Assembly (NCBI GenBank): GCA_905221605.1
Contig: CAJNDS010002370.1
Span: forward strand, 250,001 to 286,000
Source of the DNA: Symbiodinium natans
Taxonomy: Eukaryota > Sar > Dinophyceae > Suessiales > Symbiodiniaceae
Direction of reading: 5' to 3'
DNA length: 36,000 bases
The translations under genes and the position numbers were made by a program. Shown piece after piece: positions 9,401 through 21,925 of this stretch. Positions within the stretch are counted from its first letter, which is position 1; every line of letters starts with the position of its first letter. The notes beneath the pieces were generated by a model. The model searched no databases. It saw only the letters and a program-made list of their open reading frames with translations, and was not told the DNA's origin.

Positions 9401-12400
9401 TGTGAGTGCGCACCTTTACCTAAAGCCTTACACATTGCTTAGCACTTGCCAGTGCTTGCCTGAGAATTTGAAAGGCATTGCAGGTGTCCACTGTCGTATT
9501 GCTTGTGCTTGATTCGCGACTGTCCGATTTGTTCTTTGAGAAACGTACAATGCGATTTTGTAGTTGGAATTGATGGTTGAAGTACTTGCTGCTTACTTGA
9601 AACAATTGGCCCCCAAACCGGTGAGTATAGTTGAGCCTCTATCATTGTTGTCTTTCGTCATCTCGGACTCGCCGCCCGGCTGACAAAGCGCTGGCTGCTC
9701 GGACATCTTAGCCATTGATATGCGAAAGCTTCCGATGGGCGGATTGGCTGCGACCTTGTAATATCGCCAGTGGAGCTCGGATTGGGCAAGTTGTTTGAGA
9801 GTTTTCTTTGTGTCTGTGTCGAGTCTTACTTGCATGAAGCATTGGACTTCGCTGTTGCCTTGCTTGAGCATGTGTGAGCATGGTTGTTTTGTGTCTTGAG
9901 TGCAGCAAGGAGTGCGTTGAGGCACGAGCTGCGTAATTGGCTTGTGCTCGGTTGGTTGATGTGGTTCGCCTTTTGCCAGAGCGTGTTGGATTGACGATGG
10001 CTTGTTTCTTGACGGCTCAGACATGGTCGGCGCAGATCAGAGCATTGGAAACGTTTTGATTGTCTTGCTTGAAGCGTGATTGATGGATTTGCTGCTTGTC
10101 TGCTTGGATTGCATACTTGTGATGGTCCTTGGTCGTTTCCTTGAATTTGAGAAGTGCATGCCTTTGTTATTTTCGTGTCCCGTTCACTCGGGACAGCATT
10201 GAAAGGCACGCGTGAGCATTGCCTTGAGATTGGTCAGAGGAATATCTTCTTCTGCAGGGCTGCCATTGCACAACAGCTGTGCTTGAAGGAGTGAGCTGAT
10301 TGATTCCTTGCCGCCTTACTTCGCCGTTGTGGTCGTTGGCTTTGTTGCCTGTCGTGCTCAATAGCAGCCAGGTCGATTTCGCCGCTTGAAGATGGCCTTA
10401 TTGCTAGTCCCAAGTTGGCAGTTGGATGGGTTTGGTCCTTTCCGTGGATCCTAAACCCCAAAACACGCCGAAAACCAAAAATCGGTCGGTTGAAAAATCG
10501 TTTTGTCGTACAAAAGCCCTGGCAGGTGTGCTCAAGTACTAGGGTTTTGTGTACTTGGCAGTGATTGATTTGCTCAGGTGTGCTGATTGCACAGCAAGGG
10601 ACGGAAGCGTGACATTGTCTCTTCAAGGGACGGAGTCGTTGATTAACCGTTGTGAGTTTCAGCTGTGGATTGTTGGAAGAGTGCGTGCTTGCTGGCTTGC
10701 TTGCTTGCTTGGATTGACCAGTTGGAGCCGTGAGTTGAGACAGTTTATTGCTTGGTGCCTGCGCTGCAACACATTGAAGAGTCAGGTGGTGAGCGTATGC
10801 TTGCCTGTGTGTGAGTTTGATTTTGTTACGAGCGTCTGCTTGTTATTGGAGATTCAGGTCAAGGTGGCTCAGATTGAGTCGCTGTTGATTCTTGGCTCAT
10901 GGTGATGACAAGTATTGTGCGTTTTAGTTGCCTAGTTTTTTGGTTGCTTTGTGCTGCGTTGTCGTTGCTACATTGGTTGGAAAACAGTTGTGCCTACAAC
11001 TCCTACGATTCTTTTGATCCTCAATTGTTTTGGTTTGGAAGCTTGCGCGTTGTGTGGCAGATTTGAGAGGTTGTTTGAGTGACGGCTTGTGTGTGAAATT
11101 GCTTGTTGACTTGATGTGCCCGGTGTGTTGGTTTTGAAGCGATTGGCAGAATCAAGGTGGGAGCCTGTTCCCAGTGCTTAGCAGGCCAGGTTGTTCATTC
11201 AGTCCGCCTGTGGAGCGTTTGCGCTGATTGCATACTTGTAGCAGTTGCTTTTGGTGTGTCGAGTTTTCGGTCTCTCGGCAAGATCATTGGAGGAGCGTGT
11301 TTCTCTAGTCTTGCAAGTCAGATTGAGCTCCACTTGCAAGATGTGATTGTCGCTTGATTACTGAGAGTTGAGTTGGTTGCGCGTGTTGCTGGTGTCGGTT
11401 TTGCATGTCCTGCTTACATTGCGCATGTCTCTTGCAGAAGCGATGTGCTGTGTAGCATCTTGACGCAGGTGATTGTGCTGAAAACCTGGCTTGAGCAGTT
11501 GAAGTTGGAAGTTGGTATTGCTTACGTGCTTGCTTGATTGATTGCCTCGGTAAACATTTGCGCTGTGTTCATCAGCATGCATAATCACTTTGGTCACTGT
11601 CGGGTGACATTGCCTGAATCATTGGCACAAGCGCTGCTTGTGGAGACAGATCGGTATTGATCTTGTTTGTGCGTCTTCTTGAAGTTTGAGTGCTGCAATT
11701 TGAAGTGTTGGCTTCTGCTGCTGCGCCATTGCCAACAGCAACGTGTAGTTGCTACATGTTGCTACACTAGTTGGTTTTGCTTTGCCCCGTTTGCTTGGTC
11801 TGTTGTCTTGTCTACATTATGGCGTGTTGGAGTGAATTGGTTTTCCTCGGTTGCTTATTGCACATTGCCAGTTATGAAAGAGGTGACGCCTCTTACTGAT
11901 GGCAATTGGCTCTGACGAGCTCCTGTTCTTTTTTTCCTGTGTTAGTGCATTTGGCGTCCTTGGTTGATGCGCTCGGCTTGCGTGCTTTCCTTTTGTGTTG
12001 CTGAGTCGTCCGTGTTGATTGGTCCTCTCGTTCTCCCGCCCTCCCATCCCTTTTGTTGTTCGGCTTGCGGCTGAAGCCTTAGCCGAGGGACGGAGAGGAG
12101 GAAGGAGTCAGTATTGACTCTAGGAGTCGGCATTGGCTCCAGGCATTGCTTGAAGGCTTGAATTGTTAATCTGATTTATGCGTTGATTGAGTGGCTGATT
12201 TGCGCTATATTTTCGTTGGTCGAGCTGTCGTGTGTGGTTTGCTTTCTTTGCATCTTAGAGATTGATATCGTGAAGAGCCGATGGCGCTTCTTTGCGTGAA
12301 AATTCGGTGTGAAATTTGTTGATATCACTGATGCACATTCCTCAGCTGCTTGTTGTCGTCCGCCGTCCAGGCCTTAGTTACAGTTGCTCATTGCCTGGAC

Positions 12401-15386
12401 CCTATTTGTGCTGCATTTAGCTTTCGGTCATGTTGCTCGTTAGGATTGGACTTCCAGAAAGTTCGCGAGAGCGTTGTGGTCTAGTGTTGGCTTTGAAGAA
12501 CCTGTTTTGAATAATTGCGCTGAGCAACTTTAGGAACCGACCAAAGGGTGAATTGCCCGAAGTTGTTTCCTATTGCCGAGGAGCAATTGTATATAGGAGC
12601 CAGACCTAAGGAAACATTGGTAGGTGATTTTCCTCCATTGTTCCGTCAGGAGCAGAATTGTGCATACCTGTTCGTGTACATAGAAGAAGCGACCATTCTG
12701 ATTGGCCTTGACCTAGTGTTGTTGTTTTCTTTCCAGATGCGATTGCTGATTCGTCCTACGCCCTGATCCCTGATTGTAGCCATGGTTTTCTCCAGTACTG
12801 CGATTGCGTTTTCTTTGCGACGAGTACAAGTGGTAAGGACAAATGGTTGCTGTTCAGTCTGCTGGAAATGGCTTCCGCGGATTGCCTGGAGCATTGTCCC
12901 AGGACTTCGTTTGTTCAGACTGGTTGTATTCTTGTATAGCTTCAACAATTGGAGACACACTTTGATGATTCCACGAACTGCATGTCCACTCGGATTGGTT
13001 GACTGTGCAGATGGCAGAAGAGTATTATTCCAGACTTTGACTTCATAGTTTGTATTGAGTACATGAATGATGATTTTTTCCTTCAGTGCCAGTGATTGCT
13101 TTTGGTTCTTCGGATTGCCATAGCAAGACCATTCGAGATGCACGAAGATGGCGTTTGCATTGTACAGATTGAGTTTGTGTTGTTCAACACAAATACTCAG
13201 AGTTTCATTGTGCAGCAGCTCATCGTCACTACCTGCGCTGCTTGCACATTGAGTGCGTGATTCAAATTCCTTCTTTCAAGACCGCAGCAGATTGGTTTGC
13301 GTTCTGCGGACTGATCACAAGATGAAGCATTGTTCCTTTACTTTGGCGGTGTATACTACATTGCAGTTAGCATGTGAGTTTGGTGAACAGTTGCGCGAAC
13401 GAGTGGTGCTATTTTCTGCGTGGTGCCGATTGTGAGAAGTGGCTTACCCATTTCTCCTTATATAGCATGTCAGTGGCATTGTGGTTTTCTGGCGACGCGC
13501 TCATCCTCTGGAGTCCATTGCCCAGCGCTTGGCTGACAACAGCTTATTGACCTCGAGAAGCTGTTGACAGGTATGGATTGAGCTTGTGTCTGGTTCACTG
13601 CATCGTTGCAGGATTGCAGCATCATTTCCTACAGCTGATTGCTTTGCTGCTTCTTCAGCGCAGCGAGAGTAGCCCGTTGTCGAACGCCTTTTGGTTTAGA
13701 GCATTGCTTTACGAGAAGAAGACTGGCGAGATTGCCTGTAGTGTTGCCCGAAAAGCGCCAGATGCTGTGGCAACATGCTGGATTGAGAAGGATGCACTAA
13801 GGATTGGTGTCTGACTTCTGATTTTCATGTTGTGCGGATATTGCTTCCGCGCGATGTTTCTTCATGGCAATTGTTGAGTGCCATTGATCCTTACATCGCA
13901 CACTTCGCCGATGCGATTGTGATTTCACGATTTGACGTTGCCCTTTGACAGACAGATGGTCCTATGTGTATTGCAGAGGACATCACCAATGACGCCTGAT
14001 TGTATGACGGTCACGAAGAGCTAATATGGACACTGGTGGTGATTGTGCAAGCGTTGTGCATTGACCACTCTGGTCATTGAAAGCGAGACGATGGATCTTT
14101 GATTGGATTGACATATGCTTGGAAGTATTCGCAGTTGCTTTGTCTTCGTGGTATTGGTCAGCGCTTGTGAACTCATTGCTTGTGATTCTTTATTTCCGTG
14201 TTTTTCTATGTGCAAACCAAGTCATTGCATTCATTCGACCGCAGTGAGATCGAATATCGCTGGTAGCGTCGCTGGTAGCCGCGAGCTTGGTGGAACGCCT
14301 CATTGGGCTCATAAGCCAAAGTTGCATAGCTCACAACCCAAAGTTGTAGGATTGGAATTCAAGTTTTACGTGGAGTCAGACTGTTATTGGCGACTGTATC
14401 AGTGCATGAGAGTTCTTTGGATGATGGAATGGTTTTATGGATCGCTTTGCTTATCTACTATTTTATTTCAGGCCGACTTGATTGATGATATCTTCTTTGC
14501 GGTTGACATACACTGGTTTCAGGAAGCCATATATCCGGCATTGCTATCTCTACGTGGCATTCCTCGGTTCTGCAAGTTGTGAGAAGGGTCATTCTTTCGG
14601 AGTGCAAATTTGAGATTGCTTCCTTGACCCTGATCTAAAGCAGCGTATTGATCGCCGTTGCAAAGCTGCGCGTGGGATTCTTCTGGTTTGCATTGGATGC
14701 AACCTGGTTGGTTCTACTTGAGTGACAGCATTGTCTCAGCGTTGCTCATTGGTCAGCTGCTTCTTTTGAACCTCTTCGTACAGTATTGAGGCTTTACAAA
14801 ATTAGTTTGGTTCTGTCATTGTTCTCATGCTGCAGATTTCAATTGCACGAACAGTGATTGGTTTTGTTTGCAGTCTGCCAGTGACTGCTTCATGGGATGC
14901 TTTGCATTGTTTCCGGAAGAAGACGAATGAATGCGATTGGATTGCTTTCATTGAGATCTTCGGTACGGTGTTGGACACCGTATTGAACTTGGATCTGGAA
15001 AGTCACTGCAACTCCACCTATGTTGCAAGACCTGCCGTGTTGAGCATCTTGAGTCACATTGACCTACTCATTGTGACATCAAGCCATTTCTCAGAGTGCC
15101 ACACGAAGCGACGAGCCTTTGGTACAGAAAGGTTGCCAAATCCAAGAATGCCTTCGGGTAGATTGACTGCAACCAAAAGCTATTGCCGTCTTGACGTGAA
15201 GAAGAACTGAGCTCATTGAGCCCCGTTGGCAGAAACGCAATCTTGAGCCACTTGAGCCAATGCATCATGGACATGGCCATATCCACATGCCAATGTTCTC
15301 TGTCAGTGTTGCACGTTGTTCATGCAATGGACAATGTACATGTGCAGGAAGTAAAGCTCAATCCTAACACGGAGGGCCGGGAGTTC
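9401..15386. other. Gene-poor T+G-biased segment enriched in ATTG
   Basis: The plus strand is rich in T and G. ATTG occurs far more often than its complement CAAT: in 13,801-14,640 I count 21 ATTG and 2 CAAT, where about 3 of each would be expected by chance. A short GCTT run lies at 10,686-10,711. Open frames up to 155 codons (14,115-14,582) show no recognisable domain. The segment could be intronic or intergenic DNA of a gene whose exons I cannot detect. Confidence 0.6.
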
Positions 15387-15409
15387 GAACCTGGGTTGAA
15401 CCCAGGTTC
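15387..15409. repeat. 23-bp near-perfect palindrome
   Basis: AACCTGGGTT (15,388-15,397) and AACCCAGGTT (15,399-15,408) are exact reverse complements around a single G, and one further G-C pair extends the stem. The left arm overlaps GTTCGAACC, which resembles a Pol III B-box, but no A-box or tRNA fold is visible upstream. A poly-C tract follows at about 15,413-15,421. Confidence 0.75.
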
Positions 15410-18400
15410 CAACCCCCCCCCAACCTTGCTCTGGTTTGTTTGGGCGAACAAAGCTCTGGAACCATTGGGAGCTGGGTTCAAAAATGCAACCTTGAGACAC
15501 ATCGGGATTATAGAGCAGGGAATTCAAGGTGTTTCCGGGTTGAGGAGCTCAGACAACTGCCGCAATTGCTCACATGCACGGTGGCCTGCAACTGCTGCTC
15601 GAAAGTTGTCATGCCGGATCTCGCTTTTCCAAAGTCTCACAGTTCCGAATCCAAGAAGGAAAGGCCGTTCCCGCTGGATCCAACTGGACCGGACATGCAG
15701 GGATGTTCAGCCAAGTTGCACTGTTCTTCTCCCACCAAAGTTTTCAGTGCTGTGCACCGACATGTACGCACTGGAACGATCTTCAAGATTTGTCGCCGAC
15801 GCGTGGTTTGAACATCAGAAGGTTCCCAAACATTACAGGGCATTGCCGGGTCGAGCCAAAAGTGCTCTACCTCGTTCTTGCCCTTCAGTTTCCACCTCTC
15901 TCTCTTAGTAATCTCGCTCGATGTTGCCTCTGCTTTGCGCTGAGAACTCATCGCGCGCGTGTAGACACCTTCCTCATGTCTGCAACTGTTCTCTCGTGCT
16001 GTTGGTTTCCATTCACCTTGCAAGAGAACATGCCGTACCAATTCTGCATTGGTCACATTTGGGGGTGGTGCTCGCGCTGTCTGCTCTGGCTTTCCTGGCA
16101 CCACTTCACTTCCGAGAAGGGTAAGTGCTGTGGACTATGTGGCCTTGATGGCGCGGGCAGCTGTCAGGCCGGTTCGCAAACACGGCCAACGTGGCACCCT
16201 GGATTGATTGCCGTATTGCGACAAAGGCGGTCACTTGCCGACACTGACCACTTCGATGTGACGTGCTCGCACACTTTGGGACATCACTGAATGGTGAAGG
16301 CGCTTTACCAGAGATCCGCAAGTCCCCTTGCGAAAAACCACAATCGCGTGTACTTGGCGTGTGCTTTTTGAGACGTACATGCCACAAGAGAATAGACCTG
16401 CCGATTTGTTTGGCAGCGTACACTCTGCAACAACTTAGCTTGTTTGCATGCCACGAGTTGCAATGCTGGCTCCAGTTCTAGCAGGCCTCTCTTGAACTTG
16501 CTGCTTCAGTCTCGTCTCGGACCCATTGTCAGTTCGCTTCAGTGAGTTTTGTTGTGCAAGGTTCGTTGCTCACAATTGCCTGTGCATATATTACATGCTA
16601 CTTTGGGATTGCATTTCGTCACATTGTTCTAGGCTCGTCGCGAATGTGTTTTGCTGCATAGTAGCGTGCTTGCTGATCAAGTTGTGTTTGTGCCACTTGC
16701 CCAACCTGATTTTGCATCGTTTTCAACTATTTATTAGCATAGCAGTTGATTAGAAAGGGAAAAAGCCACGTTTTGTTGAACTTTCTGTGGGTCATAGGCT
16801 GATGCTCGCTTGTGTGTTGTGATTTTCACCATTGGCATCCATGGCGTTGTTTGCGGTCTTGCTCAATAGTTGGGGGGGCGAATATGAAGAAAGTACCACT
16901 AGCGTCGTGAAAAACACACTTGTGAGTCTAGTCCGTGAGTCTAGTCCACTTGTTTTCGTGATGGCTACATGGAGATGTAGGTTGACATCCAGTAGCGTCT
17001 TGTGGATTTCGGTGTAAATTGCCAGCCAACATGCATGATGATGTTTCATCTCCATCCGCGATTCCTGTGGCGCCTCGGCAATATTGGTGCATCGGACGCG
17101 AAGACGTATCTTGACGTATCCATGTGGAAATTCAGGTGACGGCACAAAAGGTATGTAAGGAAGTATTTGCGACGAACTGTGGCATGATACTCCCATCTCA
17201 TGTGCTGTTTGCCGGGATGTAGATGCATCCAAGTGCTGAAAAGGAAGCTGCACAGCTTCCAAAAGAATATCCCCTTCAGCTTGGCCTGGCGTACTTGCTG
17301 CTTGTATTTGCCTCAGTCGGCCGTAGTCACAGCCGCAGTTTCATTTCATTTGATGGTTGTTGTGGCTGCCATGGATGTCGTGCTTCAGGTCGGTTATTTG
17401 GCACTGGCCTTGGTCGAATGCATTCGATCAACTCAGTTCAGATGAGTTTGAATACTATTCGCCATGCAGTTGCATTATGTGCTTCATGTCAGGTTCGAAC
17501 ACTCTTTGTGAGTCTAAGCTTGCCTGCATCCGTCCGGACCCCGCCCACAATGTCAAGGAAAGTTTGACCAGCGCAGCCTGCTTCAAAGGTCGGTGTCATA
17601 CTGACTGGATGGAGTTTCAGCTACTTCATTCAGGCGGTTTGGGGTTTGTCGCCGTTAGCAGCTTTCAGAAGCTTTGCGACATGCAGGAAGACATTTTCAT
17701 GGGCAGAGATATGCTGCAAGAACTAGCTTTTTTCTTGGTCAGCGCCTCGTGTGGTCGTCGAAGCGTGCGAACACGAACAGAAACAGTTGTGATGAGGTGC
17801 TGTTGACTGCAGGCCTGGAGTTGTGACCCCAGAGAATGACTCATCAGTTTCTAGCACGTTTTGAACGGTTTACAGATGTCTACAGCCACTCAGGATTTCC
17901 ATCCTTCATCTGAAGCCGTACTTCTTTGTATGGGGCTCGAGGGAGTGGTCACATCCAATCCAATCCCATGGTAGCCACGCCGTGAGCATCTGTGCTCAGG
18001 TGTTGGCCCTGGTTCCTTGCACAGCAGAGCTGCTAACCATCGCAGCGTATTCGGTGCGCCAAGTCTCGACTACCATCAGCTCCGCCGCAGCTTCTTGATG
18101 TGCTTTTTATTGTTTCTTTTGCTCATCAGGGGTTGGAACTAGATGTCATAATGTATCTTGCGTGCTTTGGTTGTTGCTGAGCTCGTCGGCTTACGCATTG
18201 GCTGATGGACTATTAAACTTCACTAGTCAAACGAGTCAAGTAGTCCGTTTCACAGTGACCAGCAGACGTAATAAAATTAGTAGAACTCAGCATGCCGGTG
18301 AGAAGTGCATGGCCGCTACCACCGGCAGAAGCAGCCACAAGTCAGCAAGCCCAAGATGAATTCTGAATACTGTGTGTGATGAGATCTGTGCGGTCTGGGC

Positions 18401-18953
18401 AGCCATGGGCAAAAAACAGTCGGTTTCTGAGCGCGGCGTGAGACCTCGATCCGGATAGCCAGAGCGATCGCGACTGGCATAAGCCCTTCTCGTGGAATGA
18501 GATCCGCAGTGGCGTAAACGTGTTGCTTTCTGCCACAGAAGCGGTGTCAAGCCACACGTATTTGTTCTTTGCCGAGCTTCGAAGTACATCTCTGCTCACA
18601 CAGTGAGACGACTTTGCGAAGGAGCTTTGTAAGCCAGATCATAGCAAGCTGGAGAAACCCCACCGAGGCTCACTAATACGTTCTCCAGAACGTGCTGACA
18701 CAGCTTCTCGGGCCATTGATGTGGAAGGGCATTGGCAGGGGCTTCTGCTGGGCGGGCACTTGATCCAGCGAGCAGAAGACCTCAGACACTTTATCAACCA
18801 TGACACTGTCAAAGAGAGGCTGTTTGCCCACTTTTTGCGGAGAGACCCAATGCCGAATGGCTCGTGCGCTAAGAAGAGAATGAAGAGGCAACCTTAGCCG
18901 ACGTAGCCGATGCTTACAGCCTGCCGGACCGATGCCCCATTATTGCGATACAG

Positions 18954-18979
18954 GGAAGGGAGGAGGAACCCTCCCTTCC
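18954..18979. repeat. Perfect 10-bp hairpin
   Basis: GGAAGGGAGG (18,954-18,963) pairs with CCTCCCTTCC (18,970-18,979) across the 6-base loop AGGAAC, followed by TATTTTCTAG. It resembles an intrinsic terminator in outline, but the genome is eukaryotic and there is no adjacent gene, so I make no functional claim. Confidence 0.7.
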
Positions 18980-20237
18980 TATTTTCTAGTTCAAACGGTT
19001 TTCTACTTTTCCCTCGATTTACCTTTCGCGCTCGTCCCAGGGAGCGGTCGCAACTCGGGTGACTTAACCTGGCGGGCTTGATGCTGTGTGTTATTCGCCT
19101 TGAAATTGATTTTCTCTTGGGTAGATGTTCTCCCCGAAGTACAATTTCCTCAGAATTCTGGCGATCTCTGCTCCATTTATCCTTGCAGTTGAGGGATTGC
19201 ATGCTTTTGTCCGCCCGCAGGTCTGTAATCTGGGCTTCACCTGGGCTGAAGGTCTGGCAGGGGACTCAGCCCAGCTTTGCACTTTCCAAGCTTAGTAGTG
19301 GAAATGAGAGGGGCTTGCGATACTTGCGCGTGCTCTGATTGTGCTGGCACATGCTGGCACCCAATTCGGAGACGAGCTGTGACTTCATGAAGCAACGTTT
19401 TGAGAGTTCCCCGAGTTCCCATCTCTCAGAACCTTGGCACCGTGCTGGTTGCCGTTGGTGATGGCCTGGTGATACCAAAGATGAAGGAGCCAGGGCCTTA
19501 CTATGCCTTACTGCCACTTCCCATTTGGCTAGGTTTTGAGCTCAGATGCAGGTTCGTTGTTGCTTTTTTCAGTTTGTTTTCGCATTGCTCTCAGAAGTAG
19601 GAGTGGCAGGAGCGCTAGGAGTGGTTGAAGGCTCTTCCGAAGTTGTACCGAAGCTTTGCCGTAGCTTGGCAAGAATTTGTTTGCATAGGTTCAGCGCGAT
19701 GCACAGTCAGCATCCGATGCCAGCAACTTGGAAGTCCAAGCTCAATGGATGCGACGCCTGTTCCTCTCCAGCCCTTCGCTGCCCTCCCAGCGACCAGGCC
19801 CTACTTGATGCTTTGCTGGGCTCCAGTAGAGGCCGTGCAAACACCGGTCACGTCACAGTGTCAATGAGCCCTTCTGTATGTGTATTCGCCCCGCAGCATT
19901 GTGCTAGGCGAGCTTCGCGCTAACCCTATTTGGAGTGGTAGTCTCAGATGCAGGTCGTCGTCTGGAATCTGGAAAGGTTTCAGAACTTTTGCAGCACCTT
20001 GATGAGCACTCTGCTTGCGTTCTTGTGGCCCAGGTATTCACAGCGCTGTCAGCTCCTGCCACAATGTCATTTTGTCCAAATTTGGGAATTTGGGTCATGA
20101 AACACGGCTTTGCACATTGCATAGCTTACGTTGCATCGCTCGCTCTTTGTCGCAGCATGAGGCCAAGCCTCAATGTCATCTTGCTACTGGCATCAACAGT
20201 CATACGTATCGCGGCGACGGTGGTAGCGGGAGTGCAT

Positions 20238-20257
20238 CTCTGAGACTTCGCTCAGAG
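20238..20257. repeat. Small perfect hairpin with partial tandem copy
   Basis: CTCTGAG and CTCAGAG pair across the loop ACTTCG. The block CAGAGACTTCGC is then partly repeated downstream (to about 20,284), giving a small cluster of related inverted and direct repeats. Confidence 0.6.
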
Positions 20258-20741
20258 ACTTCGCCCAGAGCATCTCAGAGCATCGAGTGGAATGTGGTTG
20301 ACGTTTGGCCTGCTACTCGCTTTCCTCGTAGATGTTGCAACATCCCTCTCTGAGGCAGCACTGGGTTATGCCGCTGGCTTCCTCATTGACAGAAGAAAGC
20401 AGGCCGAGTTTCTTGCATCAGATGACTCTGAAGGTCAGTCTGATTTTCAGATGCTCGCCGAGCATGGAGGTGACTCTGTTCGGGCACTCCGTGTTCACCA
20501 ACCAACCTGCCCAAGACCTTTTGGCACTGGTGCAGACAGGCTCTGAGGCTGTGAGCTCATTTCTGAGGTTGAAGCATTCCTGATGCTGTTAGTCGGAAAC
20601 TTATGCGTCGTAGCGGCGTAGCCTGAGAGAGTGGGGCTCTGCCCATATGTCAGTTGTCTTCCAAGGCCATAGCCCTTTGTGCCTATGGTCTTGGGAGTAG
20701 CACAAAAGGCAGGCCGCCCGTGCCTCGATCCATGCGTTTTG

Positions 20742-20750
20742 TTTTTTTTT

Positions 20751-20809
<59 letters not shown>

Positions 20810-20925
20810 AAAGTCAAAAACAAACGCGGAAACAAAGAAAGGACACCAGAAATAAAGAAAGAAATAAAGAAAGAAAAAAACACAGAAATACAGAAAGAAA
20901 GAAATACAGAAATACAATGCTCCAG
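20742..20925. repeat. T12 / (GA)n microsatellite and AAAG-rich tract
   Basis: T12 at 20,742-20,753 is followed by an uninterrupted GA run to about 20,802 (about 24 copies), then an A-rich tract with repeated AAAGAAAG and GAAATACA words to about 20,925. Confidence 0.95.
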
Positions 20926-20929
20926 GGAC

Positions 20930-21230
20930 ACTCTGGGGGACACTCTGAAATTGGCACTCCAGGGACACTCTGGGGTTGGGCACTCCAGGGGCACTTGGGC
21001 ACTGTAGGGATTCTTTAGGGTTGGGCACTCTGGGGACAGTCTGGGGTTGGGCACTCCAGGACGCTTTGGGGTTGGGCACTCCAGGGACACTCTGGGGTTG
21101 GGCACTCCAGGGCACTCTGGGGTTGGGCACTCCAGGGCACTCTGAGTTGGGCACTCCCAAAAACATTTTGGGGTTGAGCTGCTCCAGGGACACCCTGGGG
21201 TTGGGCACCCTGGGGTTGGGCGAGGAGCAG
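20930..21230. repeat. 26-bp minisatellite (about 12 copies)
   Basis: The unit is approximately CACTCCAGGGACACTCTGG plus GGTTGGG and recurs about 12 times with length variants of 15-27 bases. Both strands stay open across much of the array and yield Pro-rich or Gly-rich repeat translations, which I regard as artefacts. Confidence 0.9.
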
Positions 21231-21384
21231 ACCGGGCGAGGAGAAGAGTTGAGTTTAAATTCTTAACAGCCCCACACCGAGGGTGGCAAAGAAAGAAGCA
21301 ACCAAAGGAAAACACGCGGAAACTAACAGAGACAAACAGCATGAAGAAATGAGAGAGCGCAAGCCCGGCGGAAGATTAGAAATG

Positions 21385-21448
21385 AGAAGAAGAAGAAGAA
21401 GAAGAAGAAGAAGAAGAAGAAGAAGAAGAAGAAGAAGAAGAAGAAGAA
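21385..21448. repeat. (GAA)n microsatellite
   Basis: About 20 copies of GAA/AGA run without visible interruption. On the minus strand it gives a poly-leucine frame and on the plus strand a poly-arginine frame. It ends 100 bases before the retroelement left end. Confidence 0.95.
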
Positions 21449-21548
21449 TAAGCAGAGAAAGCACAAGTCAAGGGATTGTGAATTTGTCAAGATGGAATAG
21501 AAAAGGGGCGCGCCAAGTGGGCAGGGGCTTCGGCCTTCACGCCCCCAA

Positions 21549-21594
21549 ATGGCTTCGCATGATGTGACGTGTCGGATGTGAAGTTTTTCGGCTC
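21549..21594 (+). repeat. Split direct repeat A1 (left terminus)
   Basis: This 46-base sequence begins ATGGCTTCGCATGATGTGAC and is identical to A2 (26,319-26,364). The base before the leading ATG differs between the copies (A here, C at A2), which fixes the left boundary of the match. Confidence 0.92.
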
Positions 21595-21604
21595 AGGGCC
21601 TTGC

Positions 21605-21925
21605 ATGTCACGTAGCTTGCAGGTGGGGCTGCTTGGTGGTTCGGTTGCTAGTGTAGTGTGGCGGGGCTTAGAGGAGTTGGCCTCAGTGCATCCGGTCTTC
21701 CGAGCCCCTGAGTGGCATCCGGATTGCATTTGCCCTTCGCCCGGCCTTTTCGCTGAGTGGGCCACTTTAGACCCCCGATCGGTCTTCATCGGCCTCTGCT
21801 TGGGCATCGTGCTTGGTCCTGCCGTGGACCTGCTACATCTGCTCCGTACTTGGTGGATAGCTTTTGTGCGAGCCCAGCTTCGAGCTTTGGTCAATCGCAG
21901 CGGCCCGCTTTATCGGGTCCTTTGA
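21605..21925 (+). CDS. Small membrane protein of the YR retroelement (ORF1)
   Basis: The frame is intact, 106 residues from the first ATG at 21,605; an upstream in-frame GTG at 21,569 lies inside repeat A1 and is less likely to be the start. A weakly hydrophobic N-terminal stretch (residues 5-19) is followed by a short Cys-Ile-Cys-Pro motif (41-44). A clear transmembrane helix spans about residues 60-80 and is followed by a basic, tryptophan-containing segment (RTWWIAFVRAQLRAL) and the ending PLYRVL. From memory, similar short proteins with one C-terminal helix and this kind of ending precede the gag-like gene in dinoflagellate YR elements; I know no function. Its TGA stop (21,923-21,925) overlaps the ATG of the next frame, suggesting translational coupling or reinitiation. 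Confidence 0.65.
   Translation: MSRSLQVGLLGGSVASVVWRGLEELASVHPVFRAPEWHPDCICPSPGLFAEWATLDPRSVFIGLCLGIVLGPAVDLLHLLRTWWIAFVRAQLRALVNRSGPLYRVL

Larger units (their letters stand above)
15410..20741. other. Gene-poor segment without recognisable genes
   Basis: The longest open frame (15,574-16,290, 238 codons, plus strand) is cysteine- and tryptophan-rich without a known domain, and its opposite strand is also open (15,637-16,104). Frames at 17,357-17,806 and 19,935-20,243 are likewise unrecognised. Small hairpins lie near 18,954 and 20,238. Exons of an intron-rich gene could be hidden here, but I cannot support any. Confidence 0.45.

Noticed and set aside
12100-12143. Two adjacent short hairpin-like words (GAGTCAGTATTGACTC and GGAGTCGGCATTGGCTCC)
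   Set aside because: The stems are only about six bases, and the ATTG in each is expected from the general ATTG excess of the region.
15241-15265. CTTGAGCCAA word resembling the complement of the dinoflagellate spliced leader 3' end
   Set aside because: Only about ten bases agree and the rest of the leader does not follow; a similar weak match (ATTTGGCTCATAAG) at about 7343 and 7862 carries an insertion. Chance similarity is likely.
16922-16947. Tandem 13-base duplication GTGAGTCTAGTCC
   Set aside because: A single small duplication without context; too common to interpret.
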